Source of the DNA: Haloarchaeobius salinus
GTDB lineage: Archaea > Halobacteriota > Halobacteria > Halobacteriales > Natrialbaceae
DNA length: 64,000 nt
Direction: 5' to 3'
Assembly (NCBI RefSeq): GCF_024464185.1
Contig: NZ_JANHAU010000001.1
Coordinates: 682,001-746,000 of the forward strand
Shown: positions 8,983 to 16,697 of the stretch, in pieces
Layout of the letters: each line of letters begins with the position of its first letter
Position numbering within the stretch: the stretch's first letter is position 1
The notes under the pieces: model-generated
The model's database searches: none
The model's input: the letters and a program-made list of their open reading frames with translations, nothing else
What the model was told of the DNA's origin: nothing
Position numbers and translations under genes: made by a program

Positions 8983-9885
8983 CTACGACACCTGCACGTC
9001 GACCACGTCGGCCCCCTCGACGCTGGCGACCAGCTCCCCCTCCTCCCCCGGCACCCGGACGGTCACCCGCCACGGCTCGCGCGACTCGATGGTCGTGTAC
9101 CGGTCGCTCACGCAGAGCGCCAGCTCCCAGAACGGCGGCTCGCGCAGATCCTCGCCCCGGTTCCGGTGGAACGCCACCACGTCGGGGTGGTCGAGCAGCA
9201 GCATGCCGAAGGAGGGTAGCACCGAGAAGTCACAGCGCACGCAGTCGAACGCCGGCAGCGCCTCGTAGCCCCACGTCGTCGGGATGTCGGTGGTCACGTG
9301 ACCCTCCATCTTCGCGGTGCACTCCGGGCAGACCCCGTCCACCGCGAAGGAGACGCGGTGGCGGACCAGCCGGTCGAACGCGTGCAGCACGTCCGCCAGT
9401 GAGCGTTCCTCGAAGCCGCCCGGCGGGAAGTCGTTGCTCGTCAGGCCCGTCTCGCAGGCTCCACAGCGAACGTGGAGCTTCTCGTCGGTGTAGGAGACTC
9501 GGAGGTCGGCGTCGCCGCACTGCGGGCACGTCCCGTCGATGGGCTCGTCGGCGAGCGCGGCGCGTTCGGTGAACGTGCCGGCCCTGATGGCGCGGACGAC
9601 CTTCCGGGCCGGGTAGCGTGCGCGGTAGCCGTCCTCGGTCTGCTCGACGAACTGGTCGCGAAGCTCCTGCAGGTGGTAGTTGAAGTGCGCCGAGTCGTCG
9701 GTCTCGACCTGCGCGTGGAGTGCCGAGAACGACACCGGCTCGCTCCCGTAGCCGCTCTCGTCGGTGAGCTCGACGAGCCCCTGGAGCGTCTGCAGGCGCG
9801 TCCCGTCGCTCAGGAGTCTGAACGCCTCCGTCGGCGGGAGCGTGGCGTTTTCGTCGGTTTCGGTGTCGTCTTCCTCGGTCGGCAT
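8983..9885 (-). CDS. Winged-helix transcription factor with C-terminal zinc ribbons
   Basis: This 300-residue protein begins with an acidic tail and an ArsR-like winged helix (LPPTEAFRLLSDGTRLQTL, then FSALHAQVETDDSAHFNYHL, then EDGYRARYPARKVVRAI, about residues 16-100). After it come two zinc-ribbon-like cysteine sets, CPQCGDADLRV...CGAC (about 122-147) and CPEC...CVRC (about 182-216). This architecture is common among haloarchaeal regulators and suggests DNA binding with a structural-zinc sensor or dimerisation domain. The ligand is unknown. The upstream 500 bp contain palindromic element A. Confidence 0.82.
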   Translation of the reverse strand: MPTEEDDTETDENATLPPTEAFRLLSDGTRLQTLQGLVELTDESGYGSEPVSFSALHAQVETDDSAHFNYHLQELRDQFVEQTEDGYRARYPARKVVRAIRAGTFTERAALADEPIDGTCPQCGDADLRVSYTDEKLHVRCGACETGLTSNDFPPGGFEERSLADVLHAFDRLVRHRVSFAVDGVCPECTAKMEGHVTTDIPTTWGYEALPAFDCVRCDFSVLPSFGMLLLDHPDVVAFHRNRGEDLREPPFWELALCVSDRYTTIESREPWRVTVRVPGEEGELVASVEGADVVDVQVS

Positions 9886-9969
9886 CGTCTCTTTCGTCTT
9901 CCGTGTTGGTGTGTGGTCGATAAAGGCGTCCGGGTGGGTTCGGGAGCTGGAACTGGAATCACCAACAGT

Positions 9970-10269
9970 CAGAAAGCCCCGACGTGCTCGTCGGCTGCGA
10001 CTCGCTGTCGTTCGAAAGACGCCGGAGGCGTCTTTCGTGATGACGAGAGGGCTTCGCTCTCTCGAACCACGGTCCTCGTTCCTGCGGTCCTTGCGTCGTC
10101 TCGCTCGACGAGCACGTCGCCCCTTTCAATCCTACCCGCCCGCACAGCACCGCACCTCACACCTCCCCAGCCGACTGCGATGCTCGCTGCGCTTCTCGTC
10201 CCTCGCACGAGCGTCGGCGAGACACGCTCGCTGCGCTCGCGGTCTCGCCAGCCGCGCGCCACCCGGCTG
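9970..10269 (-). repeat. Palindromic intergenic element, copy A (full length, 300 bp)
   Basis: This is the best-preserved copy of a dispersed family in this window. On the minus strand it runs from the end hairpin CAGCCGGGTGGCGCGCGGCT to CTTTCTG. A conserved box GATTGAAAGGGG (about 10117-10128 read in reverse) is followed by a 14-bp arm at 10106-10119 that is perfectly complementary to the arm at 9980-9993. Between the arms lie the conserved core GACCGCAGGAACGAGGA and small perfect hairpins, including one of nine paired bases around 10015-10040 and GAGAGGGCTTCGCTCTCTC near 10045. No plausible haloarchaeal protein is encoded. It sits between two divergent genes. Confidence 0.8.
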
Positions 10270-10393
10270 TTCGGGTTCGTATCACTCTCAGTACAAAATC
10301 GCGCTTCAGGGAACGCCTATGGGGTGCGTGCGTCGAAAGTAGTGTGTGAGCCGCCCAGTCCTCCTCTCCGCTTCGGCCCTCCCCTCCGGCCCC

Positions 10394-11554
10394 GTGGCGA
10401 AGTACTACCTGTACAAGCTGACGGCGACGGCCGGGCTCACGGTCCCCGTCTGGGTGCTGTTCCTGCGTGCCCAGCACCTGACCTACACGGAGATCATGCT
10501 GCTGGACGCCATCTGGTGGGTCGGCCTGACCGCGGGCGAGATCCCGACGGGCTACGTCGGTGACCGGATCGGCTGGCGGAACAGCCTCGTAGCCGGGAAC
10601 GTGCTGCGTGCGGCCGCCGTCGTGGTGATGGGCCTGGTCTCGACGTTCGCGGCGTTCGCCGCCGTCTACCTGCTCTGGGCGCTGGGCTCGACGCTCATGT
10701 CCGGGAGCACGGACGCCTGGCTGTACGAGACGCTGGACCGGCGAGGCGACGTCGACACGTTCGCGCACTGCCGGGGACGCGGGCAGTCGCTGACGCTGGG
10801 GATGGGCGCGCTGGCTGCCGTCGTGGGCGGCTACCTCGGCACGGTGAGCTTCCGGCTCCCGTTCCTGCTGACGGGCGTGCTGTGGGCCGTCGGCGCGGTC
10901 GTGCTGGCGACGATGCCCGTCGTGGAGGTGGAGGACGACGACCGGCTGACCGTACTCGAGGCGATGCCGGTGCTGCGCGAGCGCCTGCTCTCGGTCGAAC
11001 TCCGCGGTGTCGTGCTCTGGGTCGCGGTCGTGCTCGCGGTCGTGAGCGCGACGGGGCGGCTCACCCAGCCCGTCGCGGTCGACCTCGGCGTGCCGGCGGC
11101 GTGGCTCGGCTGGCTCTACGCCGGCTTCACCGTGTTCGCGGCGGTCGCGAGCGACGGGTCCGCGTGGCTCCGGGACCGCTTCGGCTTCGACGGCTGGCTC
11201 GTCCTCGCGCCGGCCGTCCTCGGCGGGTTGCTCGCGCTGGTCTGGCTGGCTCCCGTCGTCGCGCTCCCCGCGTTCGTGCTGCTCCGGGTGGTCCGGTCGC
11301 CGACGGAGACGCTCGCCAACGAGTACGTCAACGACCGCGTGGCGACGGCCGGCCGAGCGACGACGCTCTCGGGCGTCTCGATGGTCAACGCGGTCGTCGC
11401 GATCCCGTTCGGTGTCGCGCTCGGCGCGGTGGCGGACCTGTCGCCGTACCTCGCGCTGGCGGGTATCGGCACGCTGCTGCTCGTGCTCGTGGGCGTGGTC
11501 GGCCTCGGCGGGCTCCTCGCCACAGCCGAGACGGAGCCGCACCCGGCGGACTGA
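10394..11554 (+). CDS. MFS transporter
   Basis: This membrane protein of about 386 residues has roughly 12 predicted helices and begins AKYYLYKLTATAGL, typical of haloarchaeal major-facilitator proteins. An MFS loop motif, GYVGDRIGWRNSL (about residues 54-66), lies between helices 2 and 3. The substrate is unknown; related proteins are often annotated as drug or sugar efflux carriers. A GTG at 10346 would add 16 residues (SRPVLLSASALPSG), which do not look like a signal or helix, so the GTG at 10394 was chosen; the start is uncertain. Element A lies just upstream. Confidence 0.85.
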   Translation: MAKYYLYKLTATAGLTVPVWVLFLRAQHLTYTEIMLLDAIWWVGLTAGEIPTGYVGDRIGWRNSLVAGNVLRAAAVVVMGLVSTFAAFAAVYLLWALGSTLMSGSTDAWLYETLDRRGDVDTFAHCRGRGQSLTLGMGALAAVVGGYLGTVSFRLPFLLTGVLWAVGAVVLATMPVVEVEDDDRLTVLEAMPVLRERLLSVELRGVVLWVAVVLAVVSATGRLTQPVAVDLGVPAAWLGWLYAGFTVFAAVASDGSAWLRDRFGFDGWLVLAPAVLGGLLALVWLAPVVALPAFVLLRVVRSPTETLANEYVNDRVATAGRATTLSGVSMVNAVVAIPFGVALGAVADLSPYLALAGIGTLLLVLVGVVGLGGLLATAETEPHPAD

Positions 11555-11721
11555 GGGTGCACCGCTCTGGACACGGGCGACCGTCACGCTCGCGGGTTGT
11601 TTCGAGCCCGTCAACGGGGAGGGCGACGACCGGGCCGTGCAGCCGGCCCCGCAGGTGGGGCACGTAGCTGACCGGGAACGCCCCGCGGTTCTAACAGTAC
11701 ACTGACATCTTTGTGGCGCGA

Positions 11722-11727
11722 TTTATG
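11722..11727 (+). promoter_or_regulatory. TATA-like box for the PNPOx-fold gene
   Basis: TTTATG at 11722-11727 lies 25-30 bp before the ATG at 11752, the spacing expected for a haloarchaeal leaderless transcript. It is the only AT-rich stretch in the 198-bp gap after the MFS gene, which otherwise shows no gene or repeat. Confidence 0.5.
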
Positions 11728-11751
11728 CGTCCGGACGCCGATATCTCACGT

Positions 11752-12213
11752 ATGGACGACAACAGCCCCGTGACGATGTCCGCGGAGGACCGGGACGCGT
11801 TCCTCGGTACCGGCGGGACCGGCGTGCTATCGCTCTCGACGGACGAGTCCGACGCACCGCACGCGATCCCCGTCTCCTACGGCTACGACCCCGTCGAGTC
11901 CACGTTCTACTTCCGGCTGGCCGTCGGGAAGGACCGCGAGAAGGGCGAGGTGGACGGCCGCGCCGCGACGTTCGTCGTGCACGGACACGACGGCGAGGAC
12001 GGCGAGGGCGACTGGCAGAGCGTCGTCGCGAGGGGGACCCTGACGGACATCGGGCGCGACGAGGTCGCGACCGAGAGCCTGGCGGCGCTCGACCGCGTCG
12101 ACATCCCGCTCGTCGACATCTTCGGCGCGCCGACGAGCGACGTGTCCTTCCAGTTCGTCCGTCTGGTCCCCGACGACCTGTCCGCCCGCGTGGAGAGTCC
12201 GACACCCCGCTGA
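11752..12213 (+). CDS. Pyridoxamine 5'-phosphate oxidase-like flavin-binding protein
   Basis: This 153-residue protein has the split-barrel FMN-binding fold: DRDAFLGTGGTGVLSLS (residues about 11-27), PHAIPVSYGYDPVESTFYFRL (about 34-54) and VVARGTLTDI (about 94-103). Family members bind FMN or F420 and include oxidases and stress proteins; the substrate here is not known. The frame opens at 11713, but the upstream residues overlap the TATA-like box, so the ATG at 11752 (MDDNSPVTMS) is the likely start. It converges with gpmI, which ends at 12232. Confidence 0.85.
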   Translation: MDDNSPVTMSAEDRDAFLGTGGTGVLSLSTDESDAPHAIPVSYGYDPVESTFYFRLAVGKDREKGEVDGRAATFVVHGHDGEDGEGDWQSVVARGTLTDIGRDEVATESLAALDRVDIPLVDIFGAPTSDVSFQFVRLVPDDLSARVESPTPR

Positions 12214-12231
12214 GCAGCCGGTCGCGGCGAC

Positions 12232-13806
12232 TCAGGCGTCGTCCAGCAGCGTTCGGCCGGTCATCGCGGCCGGCTGCTCGACCCCGGCCAGTGCGAGCAG
12301 CGTGGGTGCGACGTCACAGAGCGAGCCGCCCTCGTGGACCCGCTTCCCGCCGTCGTCGCCGTCGGGCGAGAGGTAGACGAACGGGACGTCGTTGTAGGTG
12401 TGGGCGGTGTGTGGATCTTCTTCGGTGCCCATGTCGTCCGCGTTGCCGTGGTCGGCGGTCACGACCGCGTGCCCACCCGCGGCCTCGATCACCGACAGGA
12501 GTCTGCCGAGCTGGGTGTCGACCGTCTCGACGGCCTCGACGGCCGCCCGGTAGTCGCCCGTGTGGCCGACCATATCCGGGTTCGCGTAGTTGAGCACGAG
12601 CACGTCCGGGTCGTCGCGCTCGATGTACCGGATGGCCGTGTCGGTGACCGCTTTCGCGCTCATCCCGGGCGACTCGTCGTACGTCGGCACGTCCGGGCTC
12701 TCGATTATCTCGCGGGACTCGCCGGGGAACTCCACCTCGCGCCCGCCGTTGAGGAAGTAGGTGACGTGGGCGTACTTCTCCGATTCGGCGATGCGGAGCT
12801 GCGTGAGCCCGGCGTTGGAGACGACCTCGCCCAGCGTGTCCGCGGGCTGGCGCGGGGCGAACGCGACGGGCAGGTCGAACGTCTTGTCGTACTCCGTCAT
12901 CGTCACGACTCGTGTCTCGGGTGGCTCCGGCCAGTTTTCGACGGGCTCGTCCTCGGGTTCGATGTCCGCGAGCATGCGGGTCAGCTGGCGCGCGCGGTCG
13001 GACCGGAAGTTGAAGAACAGCACGGCGTCGCCGTCGGCGAGGCCCGCGTGCTCGCCGACCGTCGTCGCCGCGACGAACTCGTCGGTGTCCCCGCGCTCGT
13101 AGCTCGCCTCGACGGCAGCCACCGCCGTCTCGGCGTGGTGCTCGGCCTCGCGGTCGACGATGGCGTCGTACGCCGCCCGGGTGCGCTCCCAGTTCCGGTC
13201 GCGGTCCATCGCGTAGTACCGGCCCGTGACGCTGGTGACGTGGCCCGTCCCGTACTCCTCGATTACGGATTCGAGGTCTGCGAGGGAGCCCGCGCCCGAC
13301 CTCGGCGGCGTGTCCCGCCCGTCGGTGAACGCGTGGGTGACCGCCGGTGTCCCGCGCTCCGCGGCCAACTCGATGAGCGCGTGGAGGTGTTTCTGTGCCG
13401 AGTGGACGCCGCCGTCGCTCACGAGCCCCATCAGGTGCACCCGGCCGTCGTGGGCGTCCGCGTGGTCGAACGCCGACGTGATGGCCGCGTTCTCGTCGAA
13501 CGCGCCGTCGGCCTCGTCCTCGGGCGCGTCCGGCTCCCCGCGCCAGCGTGCGATGGCGTCCTCGATGCGGGTGTACTCCTGCATCACCACCCGGCCCGCG
13601 CCGATGTTCAGGTGCCCGACCTCCGAGTTGCCCATCTGCCCGTCTGGGAGGCCGACGCGCCGGCCCGTCACCGAGAGCCGCCCGTACGCCCCGTCTCGGC
13701 TGATCCGGTCGAACACCGGCGTGTGGGCCGCCGCGACGGCGTCCCTGTGGTCGCCCGGGTCGTCGTTCAGCCCCCAGCCGTCGAGGATCACGAGTGCCGT
13801 CTTCAT
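12232..13806 (-). CDS. gpmI: 2,3-bisphosphoglycerate-independent phosphoglycerate mutase
   Basis: This enzyme interconverts 3- and 2-phosphoglycerate in glycolysis and gluconeogenesis, using two manganese ions and a phosphoserine intermediate. The 524-residue protein starts MKTALVILDGWGLND with the first metal aspartate, and the catalytic serine is Ser61 in GNSEVGHLN. Later come FTDGRDTPP, FFNFRSDRARQL, VLNYANPDMVGHTG and TADHGNADDM with the second set of metal ligands. Length is normal for the family. The frame runs on upstream to 14697, but that extension is repeat-derived and not coding. The upstream gap of over 900 bp holds elements B and C. Confidence 0.95.
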   Translation of the reverse strand: MKTALVILDGWGLNDDPGDHRDAVAAAHTPVFDRISRDGAYGRLSVTGRRVGLPDGQMGNSEVGHLNIGAGRVVMQEYTRIEDAIARWRGEPDAPEDEADGAFDENAAITSAFDHADAHDGRVHLMGLVSDGGVHSAQKHLHALIELAAERGTPAVTHAFTDGRDTPPRSGAGSLADLESVIEEYGTGHVTSVTGRYYAMDRDRNWERTRAAYDAIVDREAEHHAETAVAAVEASYERGDTDEFVAATTVGEHAGLADGDAVLFFNFRSDRARQLTRMLADIEPEDEPVENWPEPPETRVVTMTEYDKTFDLPVAFAPRQPADTLGEVVSNAGLTQLRIAESEKYAHVTYFLNGGREVEFPGESREIIESPDVPTYDESPGMSAKAVTDTAIRYIERDDPDVLVLNYANPDMVGHTGDYRAAVEAVETVDTQLGRLLSVIEAAGGHAVVTADHGNADDMGTEEDPHTAHTYNDVPFVYLSPDGDDGGKRVHEGGSLCDVAPTLLALAGVEQPAAMTGRTLLDDA

Positions 13807-13921
13807 GTCTGTGGGGTCGTGGGACGGGTCAATGAATCGTTCGTTCGCCAGGTGTGCCCGCTGGAATCGGTGCCGCTGGGATGGTAGTCCCCACAACAGG
13901 AACATCCTGGACTGCGAACGG

Positions 13922-13933
13922 CAGAAAGCCCCC
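13922..13933 (-). repeat. Solo terminal motif of the palindromic element family
   Basis: CAGAAAGCCCCC appears here alone, 45 bp before the same motif that ends element B at 13967. No inverted-repeat partner or internal module follows it. It is best read as the decayed stump of a further copy, and it shows that the terminal motif can persist by itself. Confidence 0.5.
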
Positions 13934-13966
13934 GTCATCAGTACGAACTCTCGCACCACGAACAGC

Positions 13967-14297
13967 CAGAAAGCCCCCGACTGCTCGACTACTGCGGCTC
14001 GCTGCGCTCCTCGTGCCTGCGGTGCTTGCTTCGCCTCGAACGTCGAGCAGTCGGCCCCCTTCAGTCCCACCCCACACAGCTCCGCACCTCGACCCTCCCC
14101 AGCCGACTGCGTCCCCGGAAATCGGAGATTTCCGGTGGGCTCACGAGACGCGAGCGTCTCGTGACCGCTCCTCACTGCGTTGCGGTGCCTGAGCGCTACG
14201 CGCTCAGACTCGCGGGAGCTTCGCTCCCGCGTCGCTCGCCCCTCGCGCGCTGAGAGGCTCGCGGCCTTCGGCACGCTCGCCAGCGCGCGCGCCAGCG
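13967..14297 (-). repeat. Palindromic intergenic element, copy B
   Basis: On the minus strand this copy has the conserved box GGTGGGACTGAAGGGGG, the core CACCGCAGGCACGAGGA and the terminus GGGGGCTTTCTG. The two 13-bp arms at 13977-13989 and 14042-14054 are perfectly complementary, but their sequence differs from copies A and F. Distal to the conserved part, 14111-14173 holds a 63-bp palindromic cassette identical to one found inside copy F. Further small hairpins follow (for example GAGCGCTACGCGCTC at about 14197). The distal CAGCC end hairpin was not found, so the outer boundary is approximate. Confidence 0.75.
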
Positions 14298-14300
14298 TCG

Positions 14301-14325
14301 AAAGTTTACAACTTTTGTAAACTTT
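14301..14325. repeat. AT-rich perfect palindrome (11-bp arms, 3-nt spacer)
   Basis: AAAGTTTACAA and TTGTAAACTTT form a perfect 11-bp inverted repeat around CTT. It is the most AT-rich short stretch in several kilobases and lies exactly between elements B and C, 397 bp before the UPF0104 gene. It could be an operator, a hairpin terminator or the scar of an insertion; the sequence alone does not decide. Confidence 0.7.
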
Positions 14326-14328
14326 GGA

Positions 14329-14530
14329 TGGTTCGACGACGCCGCCACCGGCCACACGGCCAAGACACCCCGCGCCGGCAGGCGCGTGGGTGTCGAGGGG
14401 GAGGGCTGGCGCGGTGCGGTCGCGGTGCTGTGCGGGGTGTCCCCGTGAGCGAGCCTGCGAGCGAACGGGGGCTCGTCGGAGCTTGCTCCGACGGTGGGAC
14501 TGAAAGCGGTGACGTGCCCGTCGAGCGAGC
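14329..14530 (+). repeat. Palindromic intergenic element, copy C (right half missing)
   Basis: Copy C lies in the plus orientation. About 150 bp (from CCACACGGCCAAGACACCCC at 14352 onward) match copy D at 27.6 kb almost base for base. At 14438-14494 it carries a 57-bp cassette (CCCCGTGAGCGAGCCTGCGA and its inverted partner, then a hairpin tipped GCTTGC) that copy F also has, and that copies A and B lack at the same junction. The box GGTGGGACTGAAAG follows at about 14492, but the second long arm and CTTTCTG terminus are absent. The remainder up to 14721 shows no gene. Confidence 0.72.
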
Positions 14531-14721
14531 CGACGTAGGCACCGGGACGGAGCGGGGAGTGCAACGGGCCACAGCCGACAATCACGTCGAACCTCGTGCC
14601 TGTCCGCGGCTCCCGCACGTCCCACGACTGTCGGGTCGTCCACCCACCCACACGCCGAGCAACCCACACTCCCGCCCGACCCAGGCGGTGGCTTCAAGCA
14701 TCCGACGGCCGACCTGTCACT

Positions 14722-15753
14722 ATGGCTGGAGACTGGGACTACCGCGCCATCGTGGCCGGCTTCGTGGGTGCGCTGGTCGTCCTCGCCGTCGTGCTCTGGG
14801 TCGTCGGCGTCGGGGAGATCCTCGCCCAGCTCGCAACCGTCGACCTGCGCTTTGCGGCGGTCCTGCCGGTGTTCGCACTCGGCTGGCTGTTCTGCTGGGG
14901 GCTCGCGCTCCGGTCCGTGCTGGGGACACTCGGTATCCAGCTGTCGGTGGCGAAGGCGTTCCTCGTCTTCCTGGCGGCGACGTTCGTCAACAACATCACG
15001 CCGTTCGGACAGGCGGGCGGCGAGCCGTTCACCGCGCTCCTCATCGCCCGCGTCTCCGAGAGCGAGTACGAGACGGGGCTGGCGGCCATCGCGAGCGTCG
15101 ACGCCGTCAACTTCGTCCCCTCCATCGCCATCGCGTTCGTCGCGGTGAGCTACTACGCGGTGACCGTGGCGGTGACCGACCGGCTGGTCGACGTGGCGCT
15201 GGTGATGGTCGGGCTGACGCTCGTCGTGGCCGTCACGGCGGCGCTGGCGTGGCGCTACCGGTACGGGCTCGAGTCGCGTGCGGTCCGCGTGGTCTCACCG
15301 GTGGTCCGCCGAATCGGACACGCCGTCCCCCGGGTGACCCCGCCGAAGCCGCGGGCCATCCGTCGGCGCATCGAGAACTTCTTCGCGACCATCGAGCGCG
15401 TCGCAGGGGACCGGCGCGCGATGGCGACGACGCTCGCCTTCTCGACCGCCGGCTGGCTCATGCTCGTCACCTGTCTCTGGCTCTCCTTTTTCGCACTCGG
15501 GCTCCGGGACCCGAACCTGCTCGCGGCCGCGATGCTCGGGGTGCCACTCGGCGCGCTCGCCAGCGTCACCCCGTTGCCGGGCGGGCTCGGCGGCATCGAG
15601 GCCGTGCTGCTGATGGTGCTCCCGACGGTCACCGGCGTCGGCGCGGCGACCGTCGGCGCGGTCATCCTCGTCCACCGGGTCGCCTCGTACTGGATCCCGA
15701 TGCTCGTCGGCGGCGGTGCCACGGCCGCCCTCGGCACGGCCCAACAGGGTTGA
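14722..15753 (+). CDS. UPF0104 / lysylphosphatidylglycerol synthase TM-region protein
   Basis: This 343-residue integral membrane protein has about eight helices and the family hallmarks: FVNNITPFGQAGGEPFTALLI (about residues 92-112), a central basic loop (RRIGHAVPRVTPPKPRAIRR), and ASVTPLPGGLGGIEAVLLM (about 277-295). Bacterial relatives transfer amino acids to lipids or act as flippases. Archaeal UPF0104 proteins lack the soluble synthase domain, and their role is unresolved. The ATG at 14722 begins directly before the first helix; upstream in-frame codons are repeat-derived. The rps19e gene follows 86 bp downstream. Confidence 0.85.
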   Translation: MAGDWDYRAIVAGFVGALVVLAVVLWVVGVGEILAQLATVDLRFAAVLPVFALGWLFCWGLALRSVLGTLGIQLSVAKAFLVFLAATFVNNITPFGQAGGEPFTALLIARVSESEYETGLAAIASVDAVNFVPSIAIAFVAVSYYAVTVAVTDRLVDVALVMVGLTLVVAVTAALAWRYRYGLESRAVRVVSPVVRRIGHAVPRVTPPKPRAIRRRIENFFATIERVAGDRRAMATTLAFSTAGWLMLVTCLWLSFFALGLRDPNLLAAAMLGVPLGALASVTPLPGGLGGIEAVLLMVLPTVTGVGAATVGAVILVHRVASYWIPMLVGGGATAALGTAQQG

Positions 15754-15807
15754 GAGCCCCCGACGACGCCCGTCTCCGGGACCGCCGGGCCGGCAGGAAG
15801 ACGATGC

Positions 15808-15815
15808 CCTTTTAA
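15808..15815 (+). promoter_or_regulatory. TATA-like box for rps19e
   Basis: CTTTTAAC at 15808-15815 is 25-32 bp before the ATG of rps19e, matching the archaeal TATA position for a leaderless or nearly leaderless mRNA. It is flanked by GC-rich sequence on both sides. Confidence 0.55.
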
Positions 15816-15839
15816 CCTGCGCGAGGGAACCAAGATGCA

Positions 15840-16295
15840 ATGACGACGATGTACGACGTTCCGGCCGACGACCTCATCGAGGCCGTCGCCGCCGAACTCG
15901 AGGATCGACTCGACGAGCCCGACTGGCTCGAATTCAGCAAGACAGGCGTCGACCGCGAGCTCCCGCCGGAGCAGGAGAACTTCTGGGCCATCCGTTCGGC
16001 CTCGCTCCTCCGCAAGGTCGCCGACACCGGCCCCGTCGGTGTCGACCGTCTCTCCACCGAGTACGGTGGCTCGAAGAACGGTTCGACGCGCTACCGCGTC
16101 GCCACCGCCCACCGCACCAACGGCTCGAAGAAGGTCATCCGCGTCGCCCTCCAGCAGCTGGAGGAGGAGGACCTCGTCGAGACCGCCGACGGCGAGGGAC
16201 GTCGTATCACCGCCGAGGGACGCAGCTTCCTCGACAACATCGCCGCCGACGTGATGGAAGAGCTCGACCGGCCGGAGCTCGAGCGCTACGCCTGA
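15840..16295 (+). CDS. rps19e: Ribosomal protein S19e (eS19)
   Basis: This is a small-subunit ribosomal protein shared by archaea and eukaryotes. The 151-residue product shows the family pattern: MYDVPADDLIEAVAAEL, the WLEFSKTGV segment, FWAIRSASLLRKV (winged-helix core), STRYRVATAHRTNGSKKVIR and the C-terminal LVETADGEGRRITAEGRSFL wing. The length is usual. It leads a likely operon with the PDCD5 gene (51 bp gap) and the PP-loop gene, an arrangement common in haloarchaea. Confidence 0.96.
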   Translation: MTTMYDVPADDLIEAVAAELEDRLDEPDWLEFSKTGVDRELPPEQENFWAIRSASLLRKVADTGPVGVDRLSTEYGGSKNGSTRYRVATAHRTNGSKKVIRVALQQLEEEDLVETADGEGRRITAEGRSFLDNIAADVMEELDRPELERYA

Positions 16296-16346
16296 CGGCC
16301 GCGAACAGTCGAAACGATTTTCCTCCGCAATCGACAAACGGGTAGT

Positions 16347-16697
16347 ATGAGCGGCAGTCCCGACGACGACGAACTCGAGGAACTTCGCGAGAAGAAGATG
16401 GAACAGCTGCGCGAACAGCAGGGCGGCGGCACCGACACCGAAGCCCAGGACGCCATGCGCGAGCAGGCCGAGGCACAGAAGCAGGCGCTCCTCCGGCAGT
16501 ACCTCACCGACGGTGCCCGCAAGCGACTCAACTCCGTCAAGATGTCCAAACCCGACTTCGCCGAGCAGGTCGAACAGCAGGTCGTCGCCCTCGCACGGTC
16601 TGGCCGTATCCAGGGCCAGATCGACGAGGAGAAGATGAAGGACCTGCTCCGCGAACTCAAGCCCGACTCCCAGAGCTTCGACATCCGCCGGCGCTGA
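16347..16697 (+). CDS. DNA-binding protein of the PDCD5/TFAR19 family
   Basis: This 116-residue, mostly helical protein is homologous to eukaryotic PDCD5. An N-terminal charged helix rich in Glu, Gln and Lys ([16 protein letters not shown]) is followed by the conserved core [20 protein letters not shown] and a C-terminal helical bundle. The archaeal members are usually labelled DNA-binding proteins; a nucleic-acid or prefoldin-like role is suggested but not settled. Its stop codon overlaps the next start by one base (TGATG), so it is probably translationally coupled with the PP-loop gene. Confidence 0.93.
   Translation: MSGSPDDDELEELREKKMEQLREQQGGGTDTEAQDAMREQAEAQKQALLRQYLTDGARKRLNSVKMSKPDFAEQVEQQVVALARSGRIQGQIDEEKMKDLLRELKPDSQSFDIRRR

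Noticed and set aside
9970-10269. CRISPR array
   Set aside because: The repeats are not regularly spaced, the units are palindromic and of different types, and no cas genes are present in the window.
12232-14697. Open frame of 821 codons covering gpmI plus about 890 bp upstream
   Set aside because: Only the part from 13806 matches phosphoglycerate mutase; the upstream extension runs through elements B and C and reads as basic, low-complexity shadow sequence.
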